Origin: an alpha proteobacterium SCGC AAA028-C07
GTDB lineage: Bacteria > Pseudomonadota > Alphaproteobacteria > Pelagibacterales > Pelagibacteraceae
NCBI GenBank assembly: GCA_000419465.1
Contig: ATTB01000002.1
Coordinates: forward strand, 22,125-79,078
DNA: 56,954 nucleotides
Direction of reading: 5' to 3'
Of this stretch, positions 29,715-39,474 are shown in pieces. The notes beneath the pieces were generated by a model. It was given only the letters and a program-made list of their open reading frames with translations, had not been told where the DNA came from and ran no database searches. The translations under genes were made by a program, and so were the position numbers. Position 1 is the stretch's first letter; the number at the start of each line of letters is the position of its first letter.

Positions 29715-31108
29715 TAAACAGTTTTTGTTAATTTTTGATTAAGATCTTTAACTTCATTTTCAAAGTTTTTATCTTGAATCATTAACTCTTCTACTTTTTT
29801 AATCGCATGGATAACAGTTGTGTGGTCTCTACCAGAAAATCTTCTACCGATATCAGGTAAGGATTTTGTGGTCATTTTCTTAGATAAATACATTGCAATT
29901 TGTCTTGGTCTCGCAACAGATCTTGATCTTCTTGATGACATAAAATCATGCATCGAAATATTATAATAAGAAACTACGGTTTTTTGAATATCTTCTATGG
30001 TGATATTGGTCTCAATTTTATTCAGAGAATCTCTTAAAATACTCTTAGCTTCTGCCACTGAGATCTTTCTATTATTTATATTTAGATAAGCCGCTATTCT
30101 ATTAAATGCGCCTATCATCTCTCTAACGCTAAGTTTTAATTCATTGGCTATAAAATTAATAACCTCATCATCAATAGCGATGTTCCTCTCTGAAGCATGG
30201 AATTCTTTTAAACATCTTTGTTTTAAAATTTTAACTCTTTGTTCAAAATCTGGACTTTGAATATCGACAACTAAACCGCCTGATAGTCTCGATTTAATTC
30301 TATCTTGTATTCTATCCAGTTCGTTTGGTGGTCTGTCACAAGAAATAACTATTTGTGAACCCGATTCTATTAATGCATTAAACGTGTGAAAGAATTCTTC
30401 TTGTGTTACATCTTTGCCGCTTACAAATTGTATATCGTCTATAATTAAAACTTTTGCACTTCTAAAAATATCTTTAAATTTTACAACATCATTATTTTTT
30501 ATAGATCTAACGAATTGATACATGAATCTTTCCGCAGACACATAAATAACTTTATCTATTTTTTTTAATAATTTATTTCCAATAGCATTTAAAAGGTGAG
30601 TTTTTCCTAAACCAACTCCGCCATAAATATAAAGTGGATTATATTTATTTAAATTATCAATAATTCTATTAGCCGCTGTAAAAGCAAGTTCATTACTTTT
30701 TCCAACTATAAAATTATCAAAAACTAATCTTTCATCAATTTTTGAAAGTCCATAACTGCCACTATCTGGAAGGAAATCTTTCTTCTCAAAATCAATTACG
30801 TTTGATTTGCTGTTGCTCTTTGTTTCAACTCTTTCTGATATCTGAAACTCAATACGAGTAATATTTGCGTCTTGTTTCTTATATAAATCTAAAATTTTAT
30901 CGGCGTAATGAGCAACGATCCAGTCGCGAATAAATCTAGTTTTTACGTTTAGGACTAAAGTATTAAAATTTATTTTAGTAAAACTAATATTTTGTAACCA
31001 ACTTGTGTAGACATCTTTACCGTAAAGTCCTAGCAGAGATTGTTGTAGTGAATCCCATCTCGCTTTATCGTTACTAAAATTATCTTTAAGACTTGTTTGG
31101 TATGTCAT
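29714..31108 (-). CDS. dnaA: Chromosomal replication initiator DnaA
   Basis: 464 residues. Domain I (1 to about 85) has SWLQNISFTKI. Domain III AAA+ has Walker A YGGVGLGKTHLLNAIGN, Walker B VLIIDDIQFVSGK and the arginine-finger region DRIKSRLSGGLV. Domain IV has the DnaA signature RQIAMYLSKKMTTKSLPDI and GRDHTTVIHA for binding DnaA boxes. The 155-base region upstream contains the rpsT terminator but no convincing DnaA box, so this gene's neighbourhood is not obviously oriC, in line with other alphaproteobacteria where oriC is elsewhere. Confidence 0.97.
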   Translation of the reverse strand: MTYQTSLKDNFSNDKARWDSLQQSLLGLYGKDVYTSWLQNISFTKINFNTLVLNVKTRFIRDWIVAHYADKILDLYKKQDANITRIEFQISERVETKSNSKSNVIDFEKKDFLPDSGSYGLSKIDERLVFDNFIVGKSNELAFTAANRIIDNLNKYNPLYIYGGVGLGKTHLLNAIGNKLLKKIDKVIYVSAERFMYQFVRSIKNNDVVKFKDIFRSAKVLIIDDIQFVSGKDVTQEEFFHTFNALIESGSQIVISCDRPPNELDRIQDRIKSRLSGGLVVDIQSPDFEQRVKILKQRCLKEFHASERNIAIDDEVINFIANELKLSVREMIGAFNRIAAYLNINNRKISVAEAKSILRDSLNKIETNITIEDIQKTVVSYYNISMHDFMSSRRSRSVARPRQIAMYLSKKMTTKSLPDIGRRFSGRDHTTVIHAIKKVEELMIQDKNFENEVKDLNQKLTKTV

Positions 31109-31222
31109 TTGAACTTACTTTAAAAAAAGAAGTGTGTTTTATTTTTTTAAATCTGTAAATACAAGAAAAGAATTTAATATTTTTAATTTTCAACTAGAGA
31201 GTTTAAACTTTTTAGTTGTTTA

Positions 31223-31254
31223 GAAAAAAATAATTATCAACCTAAGATTGATAA
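31223..31254 (-). terminator. Intrinsic terminator of rpsT
   Basis: On the minus strand after the rpsT stop, TTATCAA and TTGATAA (31254-31248 and 31240-31234) form a perfect 7-base-pair stem with a 7-base loop. The stem is followed by TTATTTTTTT (31232-31223 region). The plus strand also has a T-rich run after the stem, but no convergent gene needs it. It insulates dnaA from rpsT transcription. Confidence 0.65.
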
Positions 31255-31263
31255 AATATTTTT

Positions 31264-31524
31264 TTACAACTTAGAGATTTGTTTTGAGATACGAGAAACT
31301 TTTCTTGAGACTGTAGTTCTTTTTAAAGAACCTTTTTTAGAAGCTTTCATAACCTGTGATTGAAAATTAGAAAATAACTTTAAAGCTTTTGCTTTATCTT
31401 TAGATTTAATTGCTTCTTCAATGATTTTTACCGCAGCTTTATATTTTCCAACTCTAATTTTATTAACTTGAGTTCTTTTTTTAATTTTTTTTACTGCGCG
31501 AATAGCAGAGACTGTGTTTGCCAT
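31264..31524 (-). CDS. rpsT: Ribosomal protein bS20
   Basis: An 86-residue, very basic three-helix protein matching S20: NTVSAIRAVKKIKKRTQVN at the start, a central helix with KSKDKAKALKLFSNFQSQ, and KGSLKRTTVSRKVSRISKQI at the end. It binds 16S rRNA early in 30S assembly. The mutM-rpsT-dnaA order is standard in alphaproteobacteria. It starts 46 bases after the mutM stop and ends at its own terminator. Confidence 0.95.
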   Translation of the reverse strand: MANTVSAIRAVKKIKKRTQVNKIRVGKYKAAVKIIEEAIKSKDKAKALKLFSNFQSQVMKASKKGSLKRTTVSRKVSRISKQISKL

Positions 31525-31570
31525 ATTTTTATGGGATTATATATAAGTTGAAGATATTAGGGTCAATTAC

Positions 31571-32434
31571 TTAATTTTGACATTCATTACAAAAAAAACT
31601 TGCTCTGCCTTGAGATACAACCCTTACTATTAGACCAGAGCATCCTGTCCTAAGACATTTTAAATCTTCCCTATCATAAACTTTAAATTCATTTTGGAAG
31701 CGCCCCTTTTGACCAACTGAAGACTTGAAGTCTTTTATGCTTGAACCACCTAATTTTAGAGCCCTTTTAAGAACTTTGCTAATAGAAGGGTGAAGTCTAT
31801 CGATATCAACTAAGCTTAACTTAGAGGAAATTTTATTAGGGTTTATCTTTGCTAAAAAAAGAATTTCGTTTGCATAAATATTTCCAATCCCAGAAATAAA
31901 ACGTTGGTCCATCAATAAAGTCTTGATCGTTCTTTGTGTGGCTTTAGTTTTTAATATTAAATAATCTTTCTTTAAATCTTTACCGAGTGGCTCTGGTCCT
32001 AATTTACTTAAAAATTTATTAGCATCTAATTTGAAAATTTTATCTAATAAAAAAAAACCGAATCTTCTAGGATCGTTATAAATTACCTTTAAATTATTAG
32101 AAAAGAAAAATTCTAAATGATTATGCTTTGAGGAAAATTCATTAGAGTAATAACTGGTCTTTAAAAAATCTTTAGAATAATTATTTTTAATTAAGAATTT
32201 GCCCGACATTCCTAAATGAGCGATCATTACATAATCGTTCTTTAGATAAATCAAAATATATTTAGATCTTCTTAAAACCTTAATAATCTTTTGTCCGGTT
32301 ACATTTTTTTTAAAATTTGCAGGAATTTTAAATCTTAAATTAGGATTATTTATTTTTATATTTTTAATAACTTTATTCTCGATAAATTTTAATAAAGTTC
32401 TTCGCGTTACTTCTACTTCTGGTAATTCTGGCAT
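31571..32434 (-). CDS. mutM: Formamidopyrimidine-DNA glycosylase
   Basis: A 287-residue Fpg. The N-terminus is (M)PELPEVEVTRR, giving the Pro nucleophile and catalytic Glu. Lys in RRSKYILIYLK and the helix-two-turn-helix region GIGNIYANEILF follow. The C-terminal zinc finger has all four cysteines (CLRTGC ... CNEC). It excises 8-oxoguanine and ring-opened purines. It is divergent from ubiE across a 42-base AT-rich spacer that must hold both promoters. Confidence 0.96.
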   Translation of the reverse strand: MPELPEVEVTRRTLLKFIENKVIKNIKINNPNLRFKIPANFKKNVTGQKIIKVLRRSKYILIYLKNDYVMIAHLGMSGKFLIKNNYSKDFLKTSYYSNEFSSKHNHLEFFFSNNLKVIYNDPRRFGFFLLDKIFKLDANKFLSKLGPEPLGKDLKKDYLILKTKATQRTIKTLLMDQRFISGIGNIYANEILFLAKINPNKISSKLSLVDIDRLHPSISKVLKRALKLGGSSIKDFKSSVGQKGRFQNEFKVYDREDLKCLRTGCSGLIVRVVSQGRASFFCNECQN

Positions 32435-32476
32435 TAACTATATGACTATTGATTGCAAATGTTCTATATTTAAAGA

Positions 32477-33193
32477 ATGCAAGATACTAATGCAAAACAA
32501 AATTCAAAAAAAGACTTTGTAAATAACGTTTTCAATTCTGTTTTTAAAAAATACGATTTGATGAATGACATCATGTCATTTGGCGTTCACCGACTATGGA
32601 AAAGTAATTTGATCGACTGGATGCAGCCAAAACTAAATTCAAAATTAATTGATATGGCAGCTGGGACCGGCGACATGACAAAACTTTTCATTGAACGCAC
32701 CAACTTGACTGGTCAGGCAATGATGGTTGATCAAAATATTGAAATGTTAAATGAAGGAAAAAAAAAACTTAAACAGTACAAAAATATTGATTCTTTGTGC
32801 GCCAGTGCAGAACAAGTTCCTCTAAAAGATTGTAGTTTTGATTACTACATCATTAGTTTTGGTATAAGAAACGTAACCGATATAAAAAAAACACTCAATG
32901 AGGCCTATCGATTACTTAAACCAGGTGGAAGATTTATGTGCTTAGAGTTTTCAAAAATTAATAATGAGATCATAGATAAATTTTACTCAATATACTCAAG
33001 TTTTATTCCTCACATTGGACAAGCGGTTGCTGGAGATAAAAAGCCTTATGAATATTTGATACAAAGCATCAAAGATTTTTATAATCAAGACCAACTATTA
33101 AATCTTATGAAAGAGGCTAAGCTTATAAACACAGAATATAGAAACCTAACAACTGGAGTTGCTGCAATCCACTCTGGGTGGAAAATACAATAA
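32477..33193 (+). CDS. ubiE: Ubiquinone/menaquinone methyltransferase UbiE
   Basis: A 238-residue class I SAM methyltransferase. Family segments are FNSVFKKYDLMNDIMSFGVH, the SAM-binding LIDMAAGTGDMTKL, SFGIRNVTDIKKTLNEAYR and LKPGGRFMCLEFSK. It performs C-methylation of the demethoxy-quinone in ubiquinone synthesis. ubiB follows after 6 bases, a conserved alphaproteobacterial ubiE-ubiB pair. Confidence 0.96.
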   Translation: MQDTNAKQNSKKDFVNNVFNSVFKKYDLMNDIMSFGVHRLWKSNLIDWMQPKLNSKLIDMAAGTGDMTKLFIERTNLTGQAMMVDQNIEMLNEGKKKLKQYKNIDSLCASAEQVPLKDCSFDYYIISFGIRNVTDIKKTLNEAYRLLKPGGRFMCLEFSKINNEIIDKFYSIYSSFIPHIGQAVAGDKKPYEYLIQSIKDFYNQDQLLNLMKEAKLINTEYRNLTTGVAAIHSGWKIQ

Positions 33194-33199
33194 CTTAAA

Positions 33200-34768
33200 A
33201 TGCTATCTAATTTTTTTACTCTCATTAAAATTGGCAGAGCCTTAGCAAAGTCTAACAGTTTATCTATTTTTGAAGAATTTTATAAACCACCTTTATCTAT
33301 TAAAGTTTTAATAAAGATTTTTGGCTTTACTACTTTTAATAAAGATTCTGCAAACAAAAGTGCAGGCGAAAGATTAAAAAATGCTTTTCTAACTTTAGGT
33401 CCTGCTTTTATAAAACTGGGACAATTTCTTGCAACTCGCGCTGATATTGTTGGAGAAGAATTTGCAAAAGAGTTACAGAAACTACAAGATCAAATGCCCT
33501 CTTTTGACATTTCTCAATCAAAAGAAGCATTGCGTAAGGAATTAGGAGAAGAGAAATATCAACAGATCACTTATTTAAGTAAACCCATTGCCGCTGCATC
33601 CATTGCACAAGTTCATTTTGCCAAAATTATTAATAATGAAAAAAAAGAAATCGATGTTGCTATTAAAATATTAAGACCCAACATAGAAAAAATTTTTAAC
33701 AAAGAGTTAGATGCTTTAAGATTTTTAGCATCGGTTATTGAATTTAGCGTTAAGAAAAGTCGCCGATTAAAATTAGTAAAAATTATAGATCTCCTTAAAG
33801 AAATTACCAACATTGAAATGGATCTAAGATATGAAGCGGCAGCTGCAAGCGAACTTAAAAAAAACACAGCGCAAGATGAAGGCTTTAAAGTTCCATCTAT
33901 ATTTTGGGATTTTACTTCACAAAGAGTTTTAACTATTGAAAAAGTAGAAGGAATTTCAATTAAAGATATAGACTTACTTATTAAAAATAAAATTGATCTA
34001 AAAAAAATATCAAGATTACTAATTCAAAATTTTTTAAGACAAGCAGTTGGCGATGGATTTTTCCATGGCGACATGCATCAAGGGAATCTTTTTGTCGATA
34101 AGAATGAAAATATTGTGCCTGTTGATTTTGGAATTATGGGTCGACTGGATATTGCTAATAGAAAGTATTTAGCCGAAATATTGTATGGCTTTATTAACCG
34201 AGACTATGAAAAGGTCGCAAAAGTCCATTTTATTGCAGGTTTAGTACCAAATACAGAGTCTTTAGACCAATTCACTCAAGCTCTAAGAACTATTGGGGAG
34301 CCTATTTTTGGTCAGTCTTCTAAGAATATTTCAGCTGGGAAATTACTAGCTAGACTTTTTGAAGTAACAGAAAAATTTAATATGGTCACTCAGCCACAAT
34401 TATTATTATTACAAAAAACAATGGTCGTAGTTGAAGGAGTTGCAAGATCATTAGATGAAGATGCAAATATTTGGGAAATTTCAAAACCAGTATTACAGGG
34501 TTGGTTGAACAATGAAATTGGTCCTAAAAATAGAATAGATAAAATATTAAAAACAACAACTGAACTTTTAGATAAACTTCCTGAATTACCCGAGATGATT
34601 AATCGCGCCAACAAAGCGATGGAACTTTTAAGTTCATATGAGTTTATAAAAAATCAAAACCAAAGTAACGAATATGAAATTAAAGAAAAATCTTCAAAAT
34701 TAAAAAAGACTTATCTAATTATAGGTTTATTAATTATTGTAATTATATTGCTAATAGTATTCAAATAG
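33200..34768 (+). CDS. ubiB: Ubiquinone biosynthesis regulatory ATPase UbiB
   Basis: A 522-residue ABC1/ADCK-type atypical kinase. The hallmark KxGQ motif is AFIKLGQFLATRADI (about 70-85). The A-rich loop is KPIAAASIAQVHFAKI, the catalytic-like segment is GFFHGDMHQGNLFV, and the metal-binding site is VPVDFGIMG. One hydrophobic helix at the extreme C-terminus (TYLIIGLLIIVIILLIVF) anchors it in the membrane. It supports ubiquinone synthesis, probably by helping access to membrane-bound intermediates. It lies in the ubiE-ubiB-coaBC-dut run with very short spacers. Confidence 0.95.
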   Translation: MLSNFFTLIKIGRALAKSNSLSIFEEFYKPPLSIKVLIKIFGFTTFNKDSANKSAGERLKNAFLTLGPAFIKLGQFLATRADIVGEEFAKELQKLQDQMPSFDISQSKEALRKELGEEKYQQITYLSKPIAAASIAQVHFAKIINNEKKEIDVAIKILRPNIEKIFNKELDALRFLASVIEFSVKKSRRLKLVKIIDLLKEITNIEMDLRYEAAAASELKKNTAQDEGFKVPSIFWDFTSQRVLTIEKVEGISIKDIDLLIKNKIDLKKISRLLIQNFLRQAVGDGFFHGDMHQGNLFVDKNENIVPVDFGIMGRLDIANRKYLAEILYGFINRDYEKVAKVHFIAGLVPNTESLDQFTQALRTIGEPIFGQSSKNISAGKLLARLFEVTEKFNMVTQPQLLLLQKTMVVVEGVARSLDEDANIWEISKPVLQGWLNNEIGPKNRIDKILKTTTELLDKLPELPEMINRANKAMELLSSYEFIKNQNQSNEYEIKEKSSKLKKTYLIIGLLIIVIILLIVFK

Positions 34769-34772
34769 CGCG

Positions 34773-35996
34773 ATGCTAAATTCAATTGAGAATAAGAAAA
34801 TTTTAATCGTTATTGGTGGCGGGATAGCCGCTTATAAAGTTCTCGATGTTATTAGAGAGCTTAGAAAGAATAACTGTGAAGTTAAAACTATTCTAACGAA
34901 TTCTGGAAAGGAATTCGTAACGCCATTATCAATCTCTGCTCTTTCTAAAAATAAAGTTTTTGAAAATCTATTTGATCCAAATAACGAAGGTGAAATGGAT
35001 CATATAGCGTTATCTAGATGGTGTGACTTGATACTAGTTGCACCTACAACTGCAAACCTGATGGCTAATTTTGCACATGGTGAAGCTAAAGATTTTGCAA
35101 CAACAGTTATTATGGCCTCTAACAAGCCTATTTTCCTTGCCCCAGCAATGAATGTTGAGATGTGGAATAATCAAGCGACCCAAGAAAATTTTAAAAAACT
35201 TATTCAATTTAAATATAAATTTATTGGACCCGTTGTTGGTGAAATGGCGTGTGGAGAAGTGGGTGTTGGTAAAATGTCATCTCCTGAAGAAATCATTCTA
35301 ACTATTAAAAATTATTTTCTTTCAAAGAATTTATTCAATAATAAAAATTTAAAAGCATTAGTAACTGCAGGATCGACTAGAGAATATATTGATCCGGTAA
35401 GGTTTTTGTCGAATGAGTCTTCTGGAAAACAAGGATTTGAAATTGCAAAGTCATTAAACGATATCGGCTTTAAAACAAAATTAGTTATTGGTCCAAATTC
35501 TTTGGATATTAAAAATCAGGATAATCTTGAAGTGATCAATGTGACAACTGCAAAACAAATGTTTGAAGCTTGTAAAGATAATTTACCAGTAGATGTTGCA
35601 GTTTGTGCTGCCGCGGTTTCTGATTTTAAAGTTAAAAATTATAGTGAAGAAAAAATAAAAAAAGAAGGATTAGAAGATTTTAATTTAGAACTTGAAAAAA
35701 ATATCGATATTTTATCTTACATCGCTAGCCAAAATATTAATCGACCGAGACTGGTAGTTGGCTTTGCAGCGGAGACTAAAAACATCATTGAAAATGCGCA
35801 AAAGAAAATTCAAAATAAACACTGCGATTGGATTGTAGCTAATAATGTGGCTGATAAATCTATTGGTTTTAACTCAGATTATAATGAAGTTTTTTTAATT
35901 TCTAAAAATAAAGAAGTTGAAAAATTTAATAAAACAACCAAATCCGAAATTGCAAAAAAACTATCTAACAAAATTCTTCACGCTCTTATTCAATAA
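34773..35996 (+). CDS. coaBC: Bifunctional phosphopantothenoylcysteine synthetase/decarboxylase
   Basis: A 407-residue two-domain enzyme of coenzyme A synthesis. The CoaC flavin domain (1 to about 185) has [13 protein letters not shown], the catalytic His in [26 protein letters not shown] and PAMNVEMW. The CoaB domain (about 190-400) has [28 protein letters not shown] and the CTP-site KK element, ending GFAAET and WIVANNV. It adds cysteine to phosphopantothenate and then decarboxylates it. The dut start overlaps its stop by 1 base. Confidence 0.96.
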   Translation: MLNSIENKKILIVIGGGIAAYKVLDVIRELRKNNCEVKTILTNSGKEFVTPLSISALSKNKVFENLFDPNNEGEMDHIALSRWCDLILVAPTTANLMANFAHGEAKDFATTVIMASNKPIFLAPAMNVEMWNNQATQENFKKLIQFKYKFIGPVVGEMACGEVGVGKMSSPEEIILTIKNYFLSKNLFNNKNLKALVTAGSTREYIDPVRFLSNESSGKQGFEIAKSLNDIGFKTKLVIGPNSLDIKNQDNLEVINVTTAKQMFEACKDNLPVDVAVCAAAVSDFKVKNYSEEKIKKEGLEDFNLELEKNIDILSYIASQNINRPRLVVGFAAETKNIIENAQKKIQNKHCDWIVANNVADKSIGFNSDYNEVFLISKNKEVEKFNKTTKSEIAKKLSNKILHALIQ

Positions 35997-36436
35997 TGGT
36001 TAAAATTTTAGTAAAAAAAATAAATTATAAACATAAAGACCTGCCTAAATATGAAACCGTAGGTTCTTCTGGTTTAGATTTAATTGCTAATATTGATAAA
36101 GAAATAATTTTAAAGCCTAATGAGCGTACATTAGTGCCGACAGGTTTAGCTGTGGCCATCCCTGAAAATTACGAAATACAAGTAAGACCAAGATCAGGAC
36201 TTGCGGCAAAGAACGGGATTAGCGTTTTAAATACGCCTGGAACAGTGGATGCTGATTATCGAGGTGAAATTAAAGTCATATTAATAAACTTAAGTTTAGA
36301 AAATTTTAAAATTGAACCAGGACAAAGAATTGCACAGATGGTGCTATGCCCTATTATAAAAGCTGAACTCGTTGAGGTTGATACACTTCCTGAATCAGTT
36401 CGTGGAAGCGGTGGATTTGGTTCAACGGGCCGATAA
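35996..36436 (+). CDS. dut: dUTP diphosphatase
   Basis: A 146-residue trimeric dUTPase with the family motifs in order: [50 protein letters not shown] and the glycine-rich C-terminal arm [11 protein letters not shown]. It removes dUTP and supplies dUMP for thymidylate synthesis. It follows coaBC directly and precedes a MoeB/ThiF-like gene by 6 bases, the conserved alphaproteobacterial order. Confidence 0.96.
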   Translation: MVKILVKKINYKHKDLPKYETVGSSGLDLIANIDKEIILKPNERTLVPTGLAVAIPENYEIQVRPRSGLAAKNGISVLNTPGTVDADYRGEIKVILINLSLENFKIEPGQRIAQMVLCPIIKAELVEVDTLPESVRGSGGFGSTGR

Positions 36437-36442
36437 ATATTC

Positions 36443-37195
36443 ATGAAACTTAGCCATGACGATGTCAAAAGATACATTGCTCATATCAATTTAAAAAAAG
36501 TCGGCAGCTTTGGTCAAAAGAAAATCATCGATACAAAAGTTCTTATCATCGGTTTTGGTGGATTAGGTTCACCAGTTGCACTCTATCTTGCGTCCTCTGG
36601 GATTAATAATATCGGCATCGTCGATCATGACAAAATAGATATCTCAAATTTACACCGACAAATTTTATTTAATGAAGAGGATGTTAACAAGTTTAAAGTT
36701 GATATTGCTGAAAAAAGATTAAAAAAAATTAATTCTAAAATAAAAATAAAAAAATTTAAAACTAAAATCGAAAGCAACAATATAAATAAGATTGCAAAAG
36801 GATACGATCTCATCATTGATGGGACTGATAGTTTTAAATCAAAATTATTAATTAACGATTATTGTTATAAAAATAAAAAAATCTTAATTTGTGGCGCCAT
36901 CAGTAAGTTCGATGGTCATGTTTTTGTTTTTAATTTTAAAAAGAAAAAATCCCCTTGTCTTAGATGTTTTATGCCAGAAATTCCAAGTACTGACATGATG
37001 GATTGCCAAAGTGAGGGGGTTTTATCTACTCTTGCAGGGATGGTTGGAACAATTATGGCTAATGAGGCGATTCGTGAAATATTAAATTTTGAAAATTCAT
37101 TATGTGGGAATATTTTAATAATTAATGCTGAAAATCTTTTAATTAAAAAAATTAAATTAAATAAAAACAAAAACTGCATTAAAAAGATTAAATGA
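36443..37195 (+). CDS. moeB: MoeB/ThiF-type adenylyltransferase, incomplete zinc site
   Basis: A 250-residue E1-like enzyme. The nucleotide-binding segment is VLIIGFGGLGSPVALYLASSG, with the Arg/Asn/Asp set in DISNLHRQILFNEEDV and the acidic DLIIDGTDSFKSKLLIN. The likely acceptor Cys is in MMDCQSEGVLSTL. There is no rhodanese domain. The zinc site has the first CxxC (CLRCFMPE), but the second, normally CPVCG at the C-terminus, is reduced to a single Cys in NKNCIKKIK. It would adenylate the C-terminal Gly of MoaD or ThiS; which partner is not shown by context. The start of the SH3 gene overlaps its stop. Confidence 0.85.
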   Translation: MKLSHDDVKRYIAHINLKKVGSFGQKKIIDTKVLIIGFGGLGSPVALYLASSGINNIGIVDHDKIDISNLHRQILFNEEDVNKFKVDIAEKRLKKINSKIKIKKFKTKIESNNINKIAKGYDLIIDGTDSFKSKLLINDYCYKNKKILICGAISKFDGHVFVFNFKKKKSPCLRCFMPEIPSTDMMDCQSEGVLSTLAGMVGTIMANEAIREILNFENSLCGNILIINAENLLIKKIKLNKNKNCIKKIK

Positions 37196-37671
37196 AGTTT
37201 AAAACATTAATTATTATTTTATCTTTTGTTATTTTCACAAGCACAGATTTATTGGCGCAAAAAATTATCACTAAAAAATATCTTAGTATTAGAACGAGTG
37301 TTGCAAATCTTAGAATTGGACCCTCGCCTGCTCATCCCATTGCATTCGTATATGAAAAAAAGAATATGCCAGTTGAAGTGATTGATGAATTTGAAGTGTG
37401 GCGAAAAGTTAAAGATTATCAGGGAGACATTGGTTGGATTCATCTAAGTCAATTATCTAGAAAGAGAACTTTATTAACTACGAAGGATGGAATTGTTCTT
37501 TTTAAAAATTCAACCATCTATTCAAAGCCAATAATTAAAATTGGAAATTTAGAAGCTGCTTCTATTAAAAAATGTATCCCAAATTGGTGTTTGGTTGAAA
37601 TCCAAAAATACAAAGGTTGGATACAAACCGATCATGTTTGGGGCTTAGAAAATAAAGAGATTATCAATTAA
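37192..37671 (+). CDS. Secreted bacterial SH3-domain protein
   Basis: A 159-residue protein with an N-terminal signal sequence (MKFKTLIIILSFVIFTSTDL, cleavage likely after LLAQ). A bacterial SH3 (SH3_4/DUF1058-like) fold follows: VANLRIGPSPAHPIAFVYEK, VWRKVKDYQGDIGWIHLSQL and a second, partial repeat ending KYKGWIQTDHVWGLEN. Two Cys (KKCIPNWC) could form a periplasmic disulfide. Such proteins bind cell wall or periplasmic partners; no specific role is known. It overlaps the moeB-like gene by 4 bases. Confidence 0.8.
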   Translation: MKFKTLIIILSFVIFTSTDLLAQKIITKKYLSIRTSVANLRIGPSPAHPIAFVYEKKNMPVEVIDEFEVWRKVKDYQGDIGWIHLSQLSRKRTLLTTKDGIVLFKNSTIYSKPIIKIGNLEAASIKKCIPNWCLVEIQKYKGWIQTDHVWGLENKEIIN

Positions 37672-37673
37672 AT

Positions 37674-37702
37674 TTGTCAAATCCTGTATTAAACTGTAAA
37701 TT
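37674..37702 (+). promoter_or_regulatory. Putative promoter of the fabA-fabB-fabI operon
   Basis: TTGTCA (37674-37679) and TAAATT (37697-37702) are 17 bases apart, 5/6 and 4/6 to the sigma-70 boxes, giving a leader of about 34 bases before fabA. The -35 box lies in the short inverted repeat ATTTGTCAAAT. The spacer is the only 71-base gap in this plus-strand run, so a promoter is expected here. Confidence 0.35.
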
Positions 37703-37742
37703 GATATCTAATAATCAATAATTTTAATTCTCTAAAGATTTC

Positions 37743-38249
37743 ATGAAACAAAAAAATCAATACAGCTACCAAGATCTGCTTGATTGCGCTGAAGGGAAAA
37801 TGTTTGGACCTGGTAATGCAAAATTGCCAGCACCGCCGATGTTAATGTTTGATAGAATTACTTCAATCAAGGCTGATGGTGGATTATTTAATAAAGGTGA
37901 AATTTTAGCAGAGTTAGACATCAAAGAGAATTTGTGGTTTTTCGAATGTCATTTTAAAGGCGATCCTGTGATGCCAGGATGTTTAGGATTGGATGCAATG
38001 TGGCAGCTACTTGGATTTTATCTTGGTTGGTTAGGAAATCCTGGCCATGGTCGAGCACTGGGTGTGAATGAAGTAAAATTTACAGGTGAAGTTGTAAAAC
38101 AAGTAAAACTTGTAAAATATGTCATTAATATCAAAAGATTATTAAGAAAAGGCGAAACTTGTGTTGGTTTGGCTGATGGTTTAGTCTTTGCGGACAATAA
38201 AGAAATATATAACGCTAAAAATCTTAAAGTTGGTTTATTTAAAAGCTAA
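37743..38249 (+). CDS. fabA: 3-hydroxydecanoyl-ACP dehydratase/isomerase FabA
   Basis: A 168-residue hot-dog-fold enzyme. The catalytic His is in [17 protein letters not shown] and the Asp in [16 protein letters not shown]; the opening [13 protein letters not shown] is typical. FabA dehydrates 3-hydroxydecanoyl-ACP and isomerises the product to the cis-3 enoyl form, the branch point for anaerobic-type unsaturated fatty acid synthesis. fabB follows after 9 bases, the partner needed to elongate the cis intermediate. Confidence 0.97.
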   Translation: MKQKNQYSYQDLLDCAEGKMFGPGNAKLPAPPMLMFDRITSIKADGGLFNKGEILAELDIKENLWFFECHFKGDPVMPGCLGLDAMWQLLGFYLGWLGNPGHGRALGVNEVKFTGEVVKQVKLVKYVINIKRLLRKGETCVGLADGLVFADNKEIYNAKNLKVGLFKS

Positions 38250-38258
38250 GGAGAATTG

Positions 38259-39473
38259 ATGCGAAGAGTAGTAATCACAGGTTCTGGAATTGTATCTTGT
38301 ATTGGTAACAATAAAAAAGAAGTTTTAGATTCTCTATTAAATACTAAATCTGGAATAACTTTTTCTGAAGAATATAAAAAATATAATTTTAAAAGCCAAG
38401 TTTGTGGCGTTCCTAATATTAAATACGAAGATTTAATTGATAGAAAAGTTTTAAGATTTATGGGCGATGGATCTGCCTATGCTTATCTTTCAATGAAAGA
38501 AGCTATTGAAGAGTCAGGTCTTACTGAAAAAGAAATTAGCCATGAAAAAACTGGAATTATCATCGGATCGGGCGGTCCTTCAATTAAGAACGTTATGTTC
38601 GCAATCGATTCAACAAGAGCATCGGGCCCTAAAAAAATGGGTCCCTTTATTGTGCCAAGAACAATGGCAAGTACATGTTCTGCAACACTTGCAACACCAT
38701 TTAAAATTAAAGGAGTAAATTATTCAATTAGTTCCGCTTGTGCAACGAGCGCACATTGTATTGGTAATGCCATGGAACTTATTCAATTTGGAAAACAAGA
38801 TATTGTTTTTGCAGGAGGTGGTGAAGAAATAGATTGGAGTTTATCTGCAATGTTTGACGCGATGACTGCATTATCTTCAAAATATAATGATACTCCACAA
38901 ACAGCTTCTAGACCTTACGATTCAAGTAGAGATGGCTTTGTAATCGCAGGAGGAGGTGGTGTTATCGTTTTAGAAGAGTATGAACATGCAAAAGTAAGAG
39001 GAGCTAAAATTCTGGCCGAAATTACGGGTTATGGGGCTACATCTGATGGTTATGATATGGTTGCGCCTTCTGGTGAAGGAGCCGTGAGATGTATGAAAAT
39101 GTCTATGCAAAATTTAAGACATTCTAAAATAGATTACATTAACACACATGGAACCTCTACTCCTGTAGGGGACACAAAAGAAATTGAAGCAATGAAAGAA
39201 GTTTTTAAAGACAAAGTTCCTCCTTTCAGTTCAACAAAATCAATCACTGGACATTCGCTTGGCGCAACATCAGTTCAAGAAGCAATTTACTGTCTATTAA
39301 TGATGAAGAATAAATTTATAGCAGCCTCTGCAAACGTGAAAGATTTAGATGAAAAAGTAAAAGGATTGCCCATTGTAACTGAAGTTAAAAAAAATGTAGA
39401 TTTAAATTGTGTAATGTCTAATAGTTTTGGTTTTGGTGGAACGAACGCAACTCTAGTATTTGAAAGTTTATAA
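38259..39473 (+). CDS. fabB: 3-oxoacyl-ACP synthase I FabB
   Basis: A 404-residue condensing enzyme with the Cys-His-His triad: [25 protein letters not shown] and [11 protein letters not shown]. The closing [14 protein letters not shown] is diagnostic. It elongates the cis-3-decenoyl-ACP made by FabA. I place the start at the ATG at 38259 because an AAGGAG ribosome binding site (38248-38253) is 5-6 bases upstream. A TTG three bases earlier is in frame but too close to that site. fabI begins one base after its stop. Confidence 0.96.
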   Translation: MRRVVITGSGIVSCIGNNKKEVLDSLLNTKSGITFSEEYKKYNFKSQVCGVPNIKYEDLIDRKVLRFMGDGSAYAYLSMKEAIEESGLTEKEISHEKTGIIIGSGGPSIKNVMFAIDSTRASGPKKMGPFIVPRTMASTCSATLATPFKIKGVNYSISSACATSAHCIGNAMELIQFGKQDIVFAGGGEEIDWSLSAMFDAMTALSSKYNDTPQTASRPYDSSRDGFVIAGGGGVIVLEEYEHAKVRGAKILAEITGYGATSDGYDMVAPSGEGAVRCMKMSMQNLRHSKIDYINTHGTSTPVGDTKEIEAMKEVFKDKVPPFSSTKSITGHSLGATSVQEAIYCLLMMKNKFIAASANVKDLDEKVKGLPIVTEVKKNVDLNCVMSNSFGFGGTNATLVFESL

Positions 39474-39474
39474 A

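Noticed and set aside
31109-31263. Possible oriC between dnaA and rpsT
   Set aside because: The space is AT-rich and upstream of dnaA, but I find no convincing DnaA box (TTATNCACA); the only clear structure is the inverted repeat that fits the rpsT terminator. Alphaproteobacterial origins are usually not at dnaA.
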